Shown here: positions 14,001 to 25,900 of the stretch, in pieces
How positions within the stretch are numbered: the first letter of the stretch is position 1
Layout of the letters: the number at the start of each line of letters is the position of its first letter
DNA from: Turritopsis dohrnii
Lineage: Eukaryota; Cnidaria; Hydrozoa; Anthoathecata; Oceaniidae
Length of the DNA stretch: 64,000 nt
NCBI GenBank assembly: GCA_027922465.2
Contig: BQMF02000002.1
Span: forward strand, 3,038,001-3,102,000
Direction of reading: 5' to 3'
Translations under genes and position numbers: made by a program
The notes under the pieces: model-generated
Told to the model about the DNA's origin: nothing
The model's input: the letters and a program-made list of their open reading frames with translations, nothing else
The model's database searches: none

Positions 14001-16529
14001 AAGTATGACCTCTCTGTGTGAGGAAATTGATCACTCTCGCCAATGCTTTCCAAGTAACACAATGTGAGTGATTGCTCACTTGTGCAGTTAGTTGCTTTTA
14101 ATTTACTGAAGTTTTGGTTGTTTTTGCTTTAAGAATGAAACACTTAAATTGCAAAAAATATTGAAGTTTAAAGATGATGATTGTTTATAAAACATATTCA
14201 TTACTGGTGAAAATGAAGTTTTAAAATTTAGGAGAATGAACACACTCATGAAGGATTTTCCAAATGGAAATTATTTGCATATGCAGTACATATCTGTTAA
14301 TTCAAACACCCAAGGGACCGAAAAATTTGTTGGAATTGGCGAATGTTCGAATTATCGGACATTTGGGAAAAACAAGAATTCGGATAGAACTTTTTATATA
14401 CATCTCTCTGCAAACGTGAAGAAGTGAGAAGAAAGAATGAAAGAAAGAAACATTCAAATTTTCAAAATCGAAGGTCTTAAAACGTTTCCAGAACGATTCC
14501 AGAATCAAACAATTTCAGAATGGAACGTTTTACAACACTTTGCAAAGTCATGGATTTTGGGATAGAAGAGCTACTAATTTATTGTACTCAAGGAATACAT
14601 AATGTCTTCGTATAGGTTACTATGCTTATATGGAAATATGGCAGCCAAAATTGGAGAAGTTCTGTAGAGTCAAGTAAAACCAGAAAATGAATTTGACAAA
14701 TGCGCTGCTGCAGTAATACAGAACAATGTTGTGGTTGTAATGGTTGTAATGAAAGACAGGCTGTTTATTCTTCAAGCAAGCGATGACAATAGCTGCAAAG
14801 TAGAAATAACTGAGAAAAAAGTTAATATTGCTGATAAAGGACTCCAAATACCTTGTAAACTTCTTTTTACTGGGAATGTACAATTTATTGAAAAGAAATT
14901 TTACCACCATAAGAAAAATGTCTTCATTTTCACTACAGCTTTAAATCAATAGTGCACAAAAGTTCAAATTAACCAGTGGTTTTTTAGCATAGAGACCAAA
15001 GAAACTGTTCGAACTGAAATGTTCGAATTAACAGAGTTTGAATTAAGCAGCACAAAGTGTAAGACTTTATTAGACCAAACTCAAGGGACTGAAGAATTTG
15101 TTCAAAATAAAGAATGTGCAAATTAAGCGGCATTCGAATAAACGGATAAGTAATGTATATATACGTCAACTGGGGTAATTAAGGGACAGAAGCAACATAT
15201 CTTTCATTTATTTTTCACTCGCTGCATCTATGGCCACAATTATTTGGTCATTGATGACAGTTAGGTTTCTAATTTGATAAAATAAAAGTAGTTTAGGCCG
15301 ATATCTTTTAGTTCGGACCAGAACTGCATCAAAAGTTGTCCGATTATTACCCCGGGATTTGGGGTAATTAAGGGACAGGCCTGGGGTAATTATGGAACTT
15401 GTGTCGTAAATACCGCATTCAATAGTATCCTGCAGTGGGGTAAAAATGGAATGCAAAGTAAAAGCAATGTAAATGAGCAATGTAAAAATTTACATTGCTC
15501 GGTTATCCAGATTCAAGTTACGCATGGAAAGAAGTTGATATTGATATTAACACAGCAAAATCGCACTTTAAAAATAGAAAAATGACATAAAAGATGGATC
15601 CAGTTAGAACTACCATACTAAAACTGAAATGAATCAGTTATGTATCAAAACAAAGTTTATGTGTTAGGTTTTAAGTTATCATTGGTATTTTTGAGCAGCT
15701 TTGCTTGGTTAGCTTGATTTTTCTATGTACCTTAATTGCCCCATTATTTTAAGTGTCCTTTAATTACCCCAGTTACCCTACATTTCGTTTCACCGATATA
15801 GAAGACTTTCCATCTAAACATGCAAGTTTATGGTCTACAGAGATTTTATCGTAAGGGCTGTAGAAAAAAGTTCATCACTTTTCCCATATTTCACCCTATT
15901 TTGTCCAGTATATTATTATGACTATTTGATGACAAATTATGTCCCTGCAGCCAGTTTGTTTTTCCTCCTCCAGCATTACTCATTACACCTGTGTGTACTT
16001 ATTTTTTGCCACTATAACTTCAAGAAAGGCCATTATAGTAATATAAATTAAAAGGTGAATACAAAAATTTACGGTTTAAAAAGCAAATGTCATCAGGCAT
16101 ATTCAGGATTATTCAAAAACTCCTTGTCGATTAGATATCTATGTTTTTATGCTTAAAATGACTAAACTCTCCTCCAAACATTTTGGTTGACTGAGCTCTA
16201 GCTCTATACACCTTTGAGTGAAACTGAGATGATTCAGCCAATTCATAGTAGTTGGAAGCAATTATACCTGAAACATTTAAACTTCCGCCTGAGAACCATT
16301 CATGCCTTCCTTTGAGGATATCAGAATTATTAACAGATTTGAATTTCTTGATCCATTCGAGTTTTGTTTCAGCATGTTCTCTCCAGAACTCGTCAGAATC
16401 TTCCAAACTCCTTTGGTAAATTTTGTTGTAATTATTCAATTTCGATCCACACGATAATGACCTCAAAATACTATTCTTTTGAACAATTTTATTAAATACT
16501 GAGAAAGTACTTCTTTTTAATAACAACAT
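8032..16529 (-). CDS. ACSS1: Acetyl-CoA synthetase, mitochondrial ACSS1 type, 14 exons
   Basis: Converts acetate, ATP and CoA to acetyl-CoA via acetyl-AMP. Exons, 5' to 3': 16268-16529, 13229-13325, 12929-13075, 12407-12459, 10625-10803, 10147-10299, 9625-9910, 9405-9497, 9199-9308, 8959-9085, 8751-8878, 8544-8607, 8346-8467, 8032-8199. They sum to 1989 bp, exactly 663 codons with the TGA, and every GT/AG junction keeps frame. Visible motifs: P-loop [11 protein letters not shown] near residue 270, [11 protein letters not shown], acetate-pocket WWQTETGG near 420, FTGDG near 507, and [12 protein letters not shown] with the catalytic lysine near 619. The first exon encodes a Lys/Arg-rich leader without acidic residues, as expected for mitochondrial import. 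Length (662) is close to vertebrate ACSS1. The C-terminus resembles ACSS1/2 rather than ACSS3. No lesion is visible. Confidence 0.96.
11020..12290 (+). mobile_element. Degenerate Helitron-related unit in ACSS1 intron
   Basis: In the intron 10804-12406 two blocks resemble the 540-bp units at 22-26 kb. Block 11200-11470 shares GAGATATCGGCGATCAAA and GATGCAATGCAATGGTTCCC. Block 12130-12290 shares the ACTAATC...GTCTAAC...ACCATTGATTTTG series and CACTCTCTAAA...GGATGCACA. About 640 bp of unrelated sequence separates them. The flank at 11020-11060 has the GGGTAAA...TTTACC hairpin type, and a partial second copy of that hairpin lies near 10860. Confidence 0.55.
14290..15160. mobile_element. Possible pogo/Tc1-type relic in ACSS1 intron 1
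   Basis: Two blocks (about 14307-14392 and 15080-15150) share CAAGGGAC(C/T)GAA, AATTTGTT and TTCGAATTA-type words. This pattern resembles terminal inverted repeats of pogo-like elements in many animals. No transposase remains and the ends are not precise. Confidence 0.3.
15168..15774. mobile_element. MITE with 20-bp terminal inverted repeats
   Basis: The left end AACTGGGGTAATTAAGGGAC is mirrored at the right end by GTCCTTTAATTACCCCAGTT, with one mismatch. Inside, the GGGGTAATTA word recurs near both ends. There is no coding capacity and the superfamily cannot be named. It lies in intron 1 of ACSS1. Confidence 0.7.
16268..16529 (-). CDS. ACSS1: ACSS1 first coding exon with mitochondrial leader
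   Basis: The Met at 16529 begins [16 protein letters not shown], a basic amphipathic leader. An in-frame Met at 16625 would add 32 residues without targeting character, so 16529 is preferred. The exon ends GGSLNVS in phase 1, and the next exon supplies VNCLDRHV across a 2.9-kb intron. The N-terminal family motif [12 protein letters not shown] is complete. Confidence 0.85.
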
Positions 16530-17240
16530 GGCTTTATAACCCAACAAAAAACTCGGCGTGGAAAGTTCTAAAATTCTTGGAATCGTACTCCACACTGACC
16601 CTTCAACAACCACAAAACAAAACACTGTACCTGAGAAGGAGAGCGAGTTGACGTTAGGAAGTGTGCAAACAAAAAAACATTTGTCGTAAACAGTAATTTT
16701 TGCATATAATAGAGGTTTTTTGAAAATGTTTTACCTAAAATATAGCAAATTTTCTTGGCCCTAATAAGTCAGCCTCCAGTAGCTGCAAACGCAAGTGGTG
16801 TGAAGGATTCACCTTCCACGTCGATGATACGCCGGCTGCACTGCCGTTTCTTCTCAGATTCGTTAGAAGCAAATGGAGATTTCAATACGGGTAGAAATAT
16901 TTTCTATTTTCTAAAATAAAAGTGTGGCACACACTCGCTATTTATGTAGTTGATATTTGTTATATAGTTGATATTTGTTAAGACTTTGTGTTGTGTTCAA
17001 AAATTTAAATACAGAACAAGTAATCATTCCATTAACCCCCCCAAAAAAACATCGATTTGTTCGGTATCTTACAGGCACCTTTTTTGTTAGGAGAACCAAA
17101 AATTAAGAAATAAGAAATATTAAGAACTCATTGAATACAAATTTTTCGAAACTTTTCGAACTAAAAACACCAAAAATTTTACCCAAATTAAGAAACTTTT
17201 AGAACTAGACCCTTCACCTAGTTTCTTATAAAAAAAAACG
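16530..17240. other. Upstream region of ACSS1, no gene seen
   Basis: This should contain the ACSS1 promoter and 5' UTR. It is AT-rich, with repeated AAGAAA(T/C) words around 17090-17210. No promoter element can be assigned with confidence. Confidence 0.4.
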
Positions 17241-17249
17241 TGTATAGAG

Positions 17250-18530
17250 GGTAAAAACTTCATTGACCATCGGTATTCTGTTGCTATCGCATCGAAAAAT
17301 TCCCGTTTGGCGAGAAGAAAATTTTCAGAAGCAGGTAGCGCTGTAAGCCAGCTCGATACTCATGGTTGTTGTACCAAATCGTTTGCCCTGACTTGAAGTG
17401 TTGACACTTCTTCTGCTCTGTTTCAATTCAGCTTCTCGGTATTGTAACTGTCAAAGGAATGTTTGCGTCATATCACCTATTTCAGTTAAATCTCCGGAAC
17501 TGCAAGGCCACCAAGTTTCACAGGAAGTGATAACAGCTTTCACTCTAACTCACTACAGATGTGTCCTTCAGTCCAGCGATGGACTGATGGTATGAGGTGG
17601 TGTGTCGGATTGCCTGTTCAACCGCTTACAGTTCTGTGGTAGAAAATAATGACCCCTTAGAATATTGTGGTTCTGATTTGGCAATTTCGCTCATCATCTT
17701 TACCTGGGCTATCCAAGTTAAACATACTTTCTTTGCGTAACTGCGCTTTAAATTGTGTTGTACCGACGACACCTCCCAGAAGATCCTGCGTACTTCTCGT
17801 TCTGGTTTGACGATCAGCCACGACTTAATTGCTTTTGGATTTCAACATTGCAGGACATATGAATTTGATGTTATGCAAGAGTATTTTCCTGTTTAGAACT
17901 TTAAATGCGTTGGATGGCGTGCACTGCTGCCTAGCATTCAGATTGTCCAGCACATAGTTGCAATGGACCTGCAGCAGGAACGATGTCTGGCCTGATGATA
18001 CCAATGATCACTTTTCCTATAATTCTTCGAAGGATCTCCCCTATTCCGATCGGGCGTGTGATTTATCCAGTGGTATCAAACGACAGGCAATGTAAGCTTC
18101 CAAAGACCTTTCGTCCTGGTTGATGAGTTCTTTACATAAAACTTTTATCATTGCCTCAAGAACTCCTGTAAGGTCGTTTCCAACTTTGCCGAAACAACTG
18201 GACGCTAAAATTTGACGCCATCCATCAGAGTCTAGAACCGATGGTGGATAGGTGGATGGATAGTGTTCAGTGCCGCTTTCATCACTGCATCTCCATCAAT
18301 TTCATCAAAAATGATATTCTCAAAGGATGGGGCATCACCATTCAGCAGTACTTCTTTTACAGCTTCTTCCCCGTTCGAGTGAAGTTTTTTCAATGAATTT
18401 CTGGTCTCGTCATTCATCTCAACAATACCAGCGGAAGGAGATTCATCTGGGATTCGTAGCGCTGCTTCAACCTTCCCTCTCATCATGTGTTTTATGAACC
18501 ACTTACTAAAGACTCCCTCTTGATTCAATT
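17250..18530 (-). pseudogene. Decayed reverse transcriptase of a non-LTR-like retroelement
   Basis: Reading down from 18528, one frame gives about 98 residues, then continues into DSDGWRQILASSCFGK and AYIACRLIPLDK. A frameshift follows near 18045, and the next frame reads RPIGIGEILRRIIGKVI and AAGPLQLCAGQ before internal stops near 17945. Farther on, WLIVKPERE and MMSEIAKSEPQ appear in yet another frame. These blocks match an RT family I know as frequent in cnidarian genomes. I cannot place it in a named superfamily. The catalytic core is missing or deleted, so it is a dead copy. Confidence 0.7.
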
Positions 18531-18944
18531 TTCAGAGAATGATCAAAATTTCCCCTGACTATAGATTTAAGCGCCGCCCAAGGAGTTCACTATGTCCTTT
18601 AGATATCGAGCGATAATGTGGCTTCTGTGGTATAAGTGCCGGCACATACATTAAAGCTTTTAGAGAAATATTTAATTAGTATACTGCCGTTGGAACTCTC
18701 AAGGGACGTGGACAATCTGTCCTACGCAATTAACGAGTATCCTAGTCTACTGAATCTCCTGGTAAGTGGGTCTCAATGGTAAGCAAAAAGAGTGGTAAGT
18801 TTTTTGCAAAACAAGTAGAGAATGTTCTCAGTGCTTCCCTTGAAAATATCAATTCTTGTCTAAGAAGTATTTGCATTGTTTGTTTTCCACCACCATGAAG
18901 CCAAGACATAAAATGTAAGAAAACATCCTAAAATATTCTTGCTT

Positions 18945-19205
18945 ACATTATTATTATGATTATTTCACCTGCAGTTCTTTAAGGTACTGTCATCAATGAG
19001 GGTCCTAGGTCTTAGAGCATTTAAGCTGTAATGACAGGAACCACTCAACTAGACAACCATCCTAGACATTGTTCCTACTATCTTGCAGAGAGGAGTGACT
19101 CACACACTGTTATAGTCACTGGCATGACTCGGTCGGGGATTGCACCCTCGACCTTCCTGCCACAAGACTACCAGTCGATTCTTAACAACAACGCCTTTTT
19201 TCGTC
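18945..19205 (-). mobile_element. Candidate tRNA-derived SINE
   Basis: On the minus strand the stretch begins with a tRNA-like head: a possible A box near CTGGTAGTCTTGTGG, then a B-box-like GGTCGAGGGTGCAATCCCCG with self-complementary arms at about 19130-19152. A unique body follows, and the element ends in an AATAATCATAATAATAATG tail (about 18945-18965). The head, body and simple-repeat tail order is typical of SINEs. A second copy was not identified in this window. Confidence 0.4.
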
Positions 19206-19534
19206 GAACGTATTTTGCAGTGACACCGGTGTAAAATTATATATGAAGAAGACGTATGGTTTCGAAGATCAGGATTCAGGACATATCACAATTGCATTGT
19301 AACTAATCTCGTTAATACTACGTTTCTAAAGATGATCAAATCAACTCGATGGAAATTTATAAAACTCGAAATTTGATCAAAATTTGGGCTGAATTGCCAG
19401 AAAAGTTTCTTAAGGGTTTCTTATCATACACTAAGAATTTTTGCCTTATTGAGAGGAATGCCACAGAGAACAAACTTTTATGCTTATCTTTTTTATTGCA
19501 GTGCTTGCACAAAAACTGAAGAGTGTTTATGTCT

Positions 19535-19699
19535 TTACAAAAGAATCATTTCAATGCCATCGAAATCGTCTAACTTGACATAATCGTCTGTTCCATCAGG
19601 AAACAAGATTCGGTATTCGTCTAATCTGCTGTTATACCATTGAATGGTTCCCGTGTGCCATCCATTATCATAATGAGCTCGTACTTTTCTGTTTGACAT
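19535..19699 (-). CDS. Small ORF with Tudor/chromo-barrel-like fold
   Basis: A complete 54-codon ORF, ATG at 19699 and TAA at 19535-19537. It reads MSNRKVRAHYDNGWHTGTIQ, then WYNSRLDEYRILFPDGTDDY and a C-terminal DDFDGIEMILL. The alternating pattern, with a YDNGW(H)xGxI start and a F-P-D-G-T turn before an acidic end, resembles a single Tudor-like barrel. It lies about 1 kb upstream of the RT pseudogene on the same strand, and the two may belong to one retroelement. Function is inference only. Confidence 0.45.
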   Translation of the reverse strand: MSNRKVRAHYDNGWHTGTIQWYNSRLDEYRILFPDGTDDYVKLDDFDGIEMILL

Positions 19700-19852
19700 T
19701 ATGTGATCATTAAAAACGAGGGAAAAACTTTACCTCTCAAAATTTCTCAGTTTCTTAGAATAGAGTGAGCTTACTACATAGTTTCTTAGGTTTTCGAGCT
19801 CGAGCGACTAGAGTTTCTTATAAACTGGTTTCTTATAAAAAAAAATACGTGT

Positions 19853-20526
19853 AATAGGAATAACGTTTTGTTTTTATTATTATTGTTAGTTTTATATTCC
19901 AAGGACTACGTTGACTACGTTGGCTTTGAAAACAATACATCAACTAAATACAAAGAAACTAACTGATTAAACAGTTTGGACAAAAAGCAGCAGTGGTAGC
20001 ATGTTTGCCAGTGTATCCTAACGTATCCTTGCCTGACTGTCTGAGACGGGTAAACTTTTTTCCAGCAATCAAAATGTTTAAAAACCGATAGGTAAAAAAA
20101 GAGTATCATGAAACAAAATATTTTTTTCCTTTTCTTTTAATTTAATTTCTTTTTTTAATTGTTAAGCGCTTCTGATCGAACGTTTTTTTATTCTCTTTAT
20201 TCATTTAGCACGTGCCTTTTTTCTCTCCTCCTGTGTGATCTTTTTAAGAAGAGAAACGATTTCCACCTTACGTTTGACAGCACGCATGTTAGAGTGCGTA
20301 ACCTTTTTAAAACAAAGCTAATAAAAAGTTGAAGTTTTCTCTCTATACGTTTTGAGTGTATTGTTACACTGATAAAAGATTGGTTTTACCAGAGGTTGTG
20401 ACTTCGAATCTGCTTCTGGTTGAACACAAGTTGCACGAGCCGTTTATAAAGAAATTTGACATTTATTGATACAGTGATACAGAGCAGGTGGATATAGGCG
20501 GCGAGCGACGCCGCCTTGGCGGCTAG
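19853..20526 (+). mobile_element. Helitron L (large family), 5'-truncated
   Basis: Homologous to the minus-strand unit at 20733-21607, forming a large palindrome with it. It begins abruptly at TAATAGGAATAACG and lacks the 5' TC tip. The 3' end is a GC-rich hairpin (GCCGCC-TT-GGCGGC) directly followed by CTAG at 20523-20526, as in Helitrons. There is no Rep/helicase coding, so it is non-autonomous. Confidence 0.8.
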
Positions 20527-20732
20527 TCTATATACAGTGTGTCCCAGAGAATTTCGGCCTGAGATTTTAACAAGCTATAACTTTTCATACATATGTCAGA
20601 TTTTAGAGATTTTTACATCATTCGATAGCATTTCTTTCAAGGATTTTAAAAGCCCATATTTTAAATAATTTAGTCCAACACCTTTGTAGTAAAAAGGATT
20701 TCTTTAGACTGTCACGGTCATTAACTCCTTAA

Positions 20733-21607
20733 CTAGCCGCCAAGGCGGCGTCGCTCGCCGCCCATGTCCACCTGCTCTGTATCACTGTATCAATAAACGT
20801 CAAATTTCCTTATAAACGGCTCGTACAACTTGTGTTCAACCAGAAGCAGATTCGAAGTCACAACCTCTGGTAAAACCAATCTTTTATCAGTGTAACAATA
20901 CACTCAAAACGTATAGAGAGAAAACTTCAACTTTTTATTAACTTTTGTTTTAAAAAAGTTACGCACTCTAACATGGGTGCTATCAAACGTAAGGGGGAAA
21001 TGGTTTCTTTTCTTAAAAAGATCACACGGGAGGAGAGAAAAAAGGGCACGTGCTAAATGAATAAAGTGAATAAAAAAAAAACGTTCGATCTGATTAAAAT
21101 AGATTAAAAGAAATCGATTAAAAGAAATTAAGACAACTATTAAGACAAAAGCAAACAAAAAATATTTTGTATCATGATACTCTTTTTTTACCTATCGGTT
21201 TTTAAACATTTTGATTGCTCGAAAAAAAGTTCACCCGTCTCAGACAGTCAGGCAAGGATACGTTAGGATACACTGGTAAACCGCACATGCTGCCAAGTTC
21301 TGCCGCTGCTGCTTTTATGTCCAAAACATTTAATCAGTTAGTTTCTTTATATTTAGTTGATGTATTGTTTTCAAAGCCAAGTCAACGTGGAATATAAAAC
21401 TAACAATAATAATAAAAACAAAACGTTATTCCTATTAGTTCATCAGCCAAAAAAAGTCACATTCGATTGGGGGTTGCAATGTATTTGCTTCGAACTCACG
21501 TCGCACACACACAAAAAAAATAATTTCGCTCACAACTCAATCTACCATTTTGCGTGACTTACAGACAAACAAACAAACAGACAGAGAATCGGCTATTAAT
21601 ATATAGA
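20733..21607 (-). mobile_element. Unit 10: full-length large-family Helitron
   Basis: 875 bp from TCTATATATTAATAGCC (21607) to the hairpin and CTAG (20733-20736). It is the longest and only uninterrupted large-family copy here and serves as the reference for L and R. It contains a GTCTGTTTGTTTGTTTGTCT-like simple run near its 5' end. No protein. Confidence 0.8.
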
Positions 21608-22116
21608 CTAGCCGCCAAGGCGGCGTCGCTCGCCGCCCATGTTCAGTATGCGTTGTGTCACCTACCAATGAGTTCACGAAAAATAATATTAAGGAATCGA
21701 CAATGGAAAGTGCTACCATCTTGTAGAGCTCGAAATTCTGAGCAAGAAAATGCATAGGATCATATGTCTATGATGCATCGTTTCGGAGATATCGTCGATC
21801 AAAAGTTTTGATGACGTCATAGAACCCCCGTCCCCAAAAATTTTGCCCAAAATTTTTCCTCACCCCATGGCCAATATCGTGAACCCCAAAAAACGTCAGT
21901 TATCCCTATTGGTTACGGAGATAATTTTCCCTAAACGTCGCGTTCGATTAGGGTCTCAATACAATGGTTTCACACTGACGTCGCGCACAAGAAGAGAAAT
22001 AATTTATGTGTGATCTTATATTGCTGACTCTCCGATTTCTTTCGCAGTTCACATCTACCATTTTGCGTGACTTACAAACAAACAAACAAACGGAGAATCG
22101 GCTATTAATATATAGA
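21608..22116 (-). mobile_element. Unit 9: large-family termini around small-family core
   Basis: 509 bp. The 5' end TCTATATATTAATAGCC and the 3' GCC-rich hairpin with CTAG are those of the large family, yet the interior carries the GACGTCATCAAAAC and GATCGACGATATCTCCG core of the small family. Confidence 0.75.
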
Positions 22117-22680
22117 CTAGTATCCCGGGTAAAATTCTTTACCGAGTTTAACTTCGAAAACGTGAAGTCTAATCCGCCATTTCCGTGTACGTAACCCGTG
22201 ACGGAAAAATAAATCATAAAATCGCAACTCAAAAGTGTGCCCATGTTGTAGAGCTCGAAAAACTGATCAAAAAAGTGTATGGGATCGTTTCGCTACGATC
22301 AACCGTTGCAGAGATGTCGTCGATCAAAGATTTTGATGACGTCATAGCCGCAGTACCAAATAAAATTTAGGCCCAAATGTTGCGTTACCCCGTCACCCGT
22401 ATCGCGCACCCTTAAAAACGTCAGTTATCCCTATTGGTTCTCGAGATATTTCCCTAAAAACGTCGCGTTCGATTGGGGATGCAATGCAATGGTTCCCCGT
22501 GATTTTAAAAAAACTGACGTCAAATGATGCCACGTGCTTTTGGAATGATCGTGAAAAAAGTGTCTCTCGCTCTACGTGGTTTTACGCGCACATAAGAGGA
22601 CGATGACCGTAAATCTAAACTAAATATATCACTCTCTAAAATAAAAGTGGTATGCACAATCGCCGATTATTATAATAAGA
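22117..22680 (-). mobile_element. Unit 8: divergent small-family Helitron
   Basis: 564 bp, starting TCTTATTATAATAATCGGCG and ending with hairpin GGTAAA...TTTACC, then CGGGATACTAG. The core is colinear with units 1-6 but more diverged. Confidence 0.8.
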
Positions 22681-22994
22681 CTAGACGCCAAGGCGTCGTC
22701 GCACGCCGCCAACGATCAACATGCATTTGAGGTAAAACATTTCTTACCGGTTTTTATTTCGAAAATGAACCCGTGTCCCGTGTAAGCGTATGAACGTTGT
22801 TGTATGTACTGATAAAAAAAACTGACGTCAAATCAATGATACAGTAGAATCTGACGTCATTATAGAGAAAAAAACGTTCTCACTGCTGCGTGGTTTTACG
22901 CGGACAATATAGGAAATCCTACGTAAAATTTAGTTAAATATATCACTCTCTAAAATAAAAGTGGTATGCACAATTGCGAATTAGTATAATAAGA
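22681..22994 (-). mobile_element. Unit 7: short Helitron with small-family head, large-family tail
   Basis: Only 314 bp. The 5' part matches the small family (CACTCTCTAAAATAAAAG region in inverse), but the 3' terminus has the GCC-rich hairpin type of units 9 and 10 and ends CTAG. The central core is deleted. Confidence 0.75.
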
Positions 22995-25900
22995 CTAGTA
23001 TCTCGCGTAAAAGTTTTTTACGGCTTTAATTTCGAAACGGATGTGCAAGAATCCCCCGTTCCCGTGTGAGAACCCCGTGACGAAAATTTCAATTACGGAA
23101 TCTGGGCTGGAAAGTGTACTGATGTTGTAGACCTTGAAAAACTGAGCAAAAAAATGTATGGGATCGTTAAGCTACGATCAACCGTCGCAGAGATATCGTC
23201 GATTAAAGATTTTAATGACGTCATATCCGCAGTACCAAATAAAATTTTGACCCAAATATTGCGTCACCCCATTACCCGTATCGCTGACCCCAAAAGACGT
23301 CAGTTATCCCTATTGGTTATCGAGATATTTCCCCAAAAACGTCGCGTTCAATTGGGGATGCAATGCAATGATTCCCCGTGATCATAAAAAACCTGACGTC
23401 AAATGATGCCACGTGCTATTATACTAATCGTGAATGTGTCTTGCGTGGTCGAACTGCCGCTATATGACCACGATTAAGAAGATTTTGACCATTAAAAAAA
23501 CAAAAACAAAACACTCTCTAAGTTAAATGTGTTACACACGCACGCGGATTAGTATAAGTAGACTAGTATCTCGCGTAAAAAATTTTTACGGCTTTAATTT
23601 CGAAAAGAATCTGCAGAAATACGACGCGTTCCCGTGTGCGTACCCCGTGACGAAAATTTCAATTACGGAATCGGGACTGGAAAATGTACCCATGTTGTAT
23701 AGCTTGAAAAACTGAGCAAAAAAATGTATGGGATCGTTTCGCTACGATCAACCGTTGCAGAGATATCGTGAATTAAAGATTTTAATGACGTCATATCCGC
23801 AGTACCAAATTAAATTTAGGCCCAAATGATGCGTCACCCCGTCACCCGTATCGCGGACCCCAAAAAACGTCAGTTATCCCTATTGGTTCTCGAGATATTT
23901 CCCCAAAAACGTCGCGTTCGATTGGGGATGCAATGCAATGGTTCCCCCGTGATAAGATAAAAATAACTGACGTCACGCCGCGTGCTATTATACTAATCGT
24001 CAATTGTCAATGGTCTAACGAAAAAATGACCACGATTAAGAAGATTTTGACCATTAAAAAAACAAAAACAAAACACTCTCTAAGTTAAATGTGTTACACA
24101 CATTGCGAATTAGTATAAGTAGATAGTATCTCGCGTAAAAGTTTTTTACGGCTTTATTTTCGGGAAGGATGTGTCGAAAATAGGTGACGAAAAATTAAAC
24201 CATGGAATCACATATAGAAAGTGTACCCATGTTGTAGAGCTTGAAAAACTGATCAAAAAAATGTATGGGATCGTTTCGCTACGATCAACGGTTGCAGAGA
24301 TATCGTCGATTAAAGATTTTGATGACGTCATATCCGCAGTACCAAATAAAATTTAGGTCCAAATGTTGTGTCACCCAATCACCCGTATCGCGGACCCTAA
24401 AAAACGTCAGTTATCCCCATTGGTTCTCGAGATATTTCCCCAAAAACGTCGCGTTCGATAGGGGATGCAATGCAATGATTCCCCGTGATCATAAAACATC
24501 TGACGTCAAATGATGCCACGTGCTTTTGGAATGATCGTGAAAAAAGTGTCTCTCGCTTCTACGTGGTTTTACGCGCACATAAGAGGACGATGACCGTAAA
24601 AATTAAACAAATATGTCACTCTCTAAAATAAAAGTGGTATGCACAACGCGAATTAGTATATATAGACTAGTATCTCGCGTAAAAGTTTTTTACGGCTATA
24701 ATTTCGAAAAGGATGTGTCGAAAATAGGTGACGAATAATTAAATCACAAAATCGTGACTGGAAAGTCTTCCCATGTTGTAGAGCTCGAAAAGCTGATCAA
24801 AAAAGTGTATGGGATCGTTTCCCTACGATCAACCGTTGCAGAGGTATCGTCGATCAAAGATTTTAATGACGTCATGTCCGCAGTACCAAATAATATTTAG
24901 GCCCAAATGTTGCGTCATCCCGTCACCCGTATCACGGACCCCAAAAAACGTCAGTTATCCCTATTGGTTCTCGAGATATTTCCCCAAAAACGTCGCGTTC
25001 GATTGGGGTTGCAATGCAATTCCTCCGTGATGCGATAAAAATAACTGACGTCACGCCGCGTGCTATTATACTAATCGTCAATTATCAATGGTCTAACGAA
25101 AAAATGACCACGATTAAGAAGATTTTGACCGTAAATTTTAAGAAAACACAACACTCTCTTAAATAAAAGTGGTATGCACACACGCGGATTAGTATAAGTA
25201 GATAGTATCTCGCGTAAAAGTTTTTTTACGGCTATAATTTCGAAAAGGATGTGTCGAAAATAGGTGACGAAAAATTAAATCACAAAATCGTGACTGGAAA
25301 GTGTTCCCATGTTGTTGAGCTCGAAAAGCTGATCAAAAAAGTGTATGGGATCGTTTCGCTACGATCAGCCGTTGCAGAGATATCGTCGATCAAAGATTTT
25401 AATGACGTCATATCCGCAGTACCAAATAAAAGTTAGGCCCAAGTGTTGCGTCACCCCGTCACCCGTATCGCCGACCCTCAAAAACGTCAGTTATCCCTAT
25501 TGGTTCTCGAGATATTTCCCCAAAAACGTCGCGTTCGATTGGAGATGCAATGCAATGGTTCCCCCGTGATAAGATAAAAATAACTGACGTCACCCCGCGT
25601 GCTATTATACTAATCGTCAATTATCAATGGTCTAACGAAAAAATGACCACGATTAAGAAGATTTTGACCGTAAATTTAGAAAAAACACAACACTCTCTAA
25701 AATAAAAGTGGGATGCACGATTGCGGATTAGTATAATAAGACTAGTATCTCGCGTAAAAGTTTTTTACGGCTATAATTTCGAAAAGGATGTGTCGAAAAT
25801 AGGCGACCAAAAATTAAATCACAAAATCGTGACTGGAAAGTGTTCCCATGTTGTAGAGCTCGAAAAGCTGATCAAAAAAGTATATGGGATCGTTTCGCTA

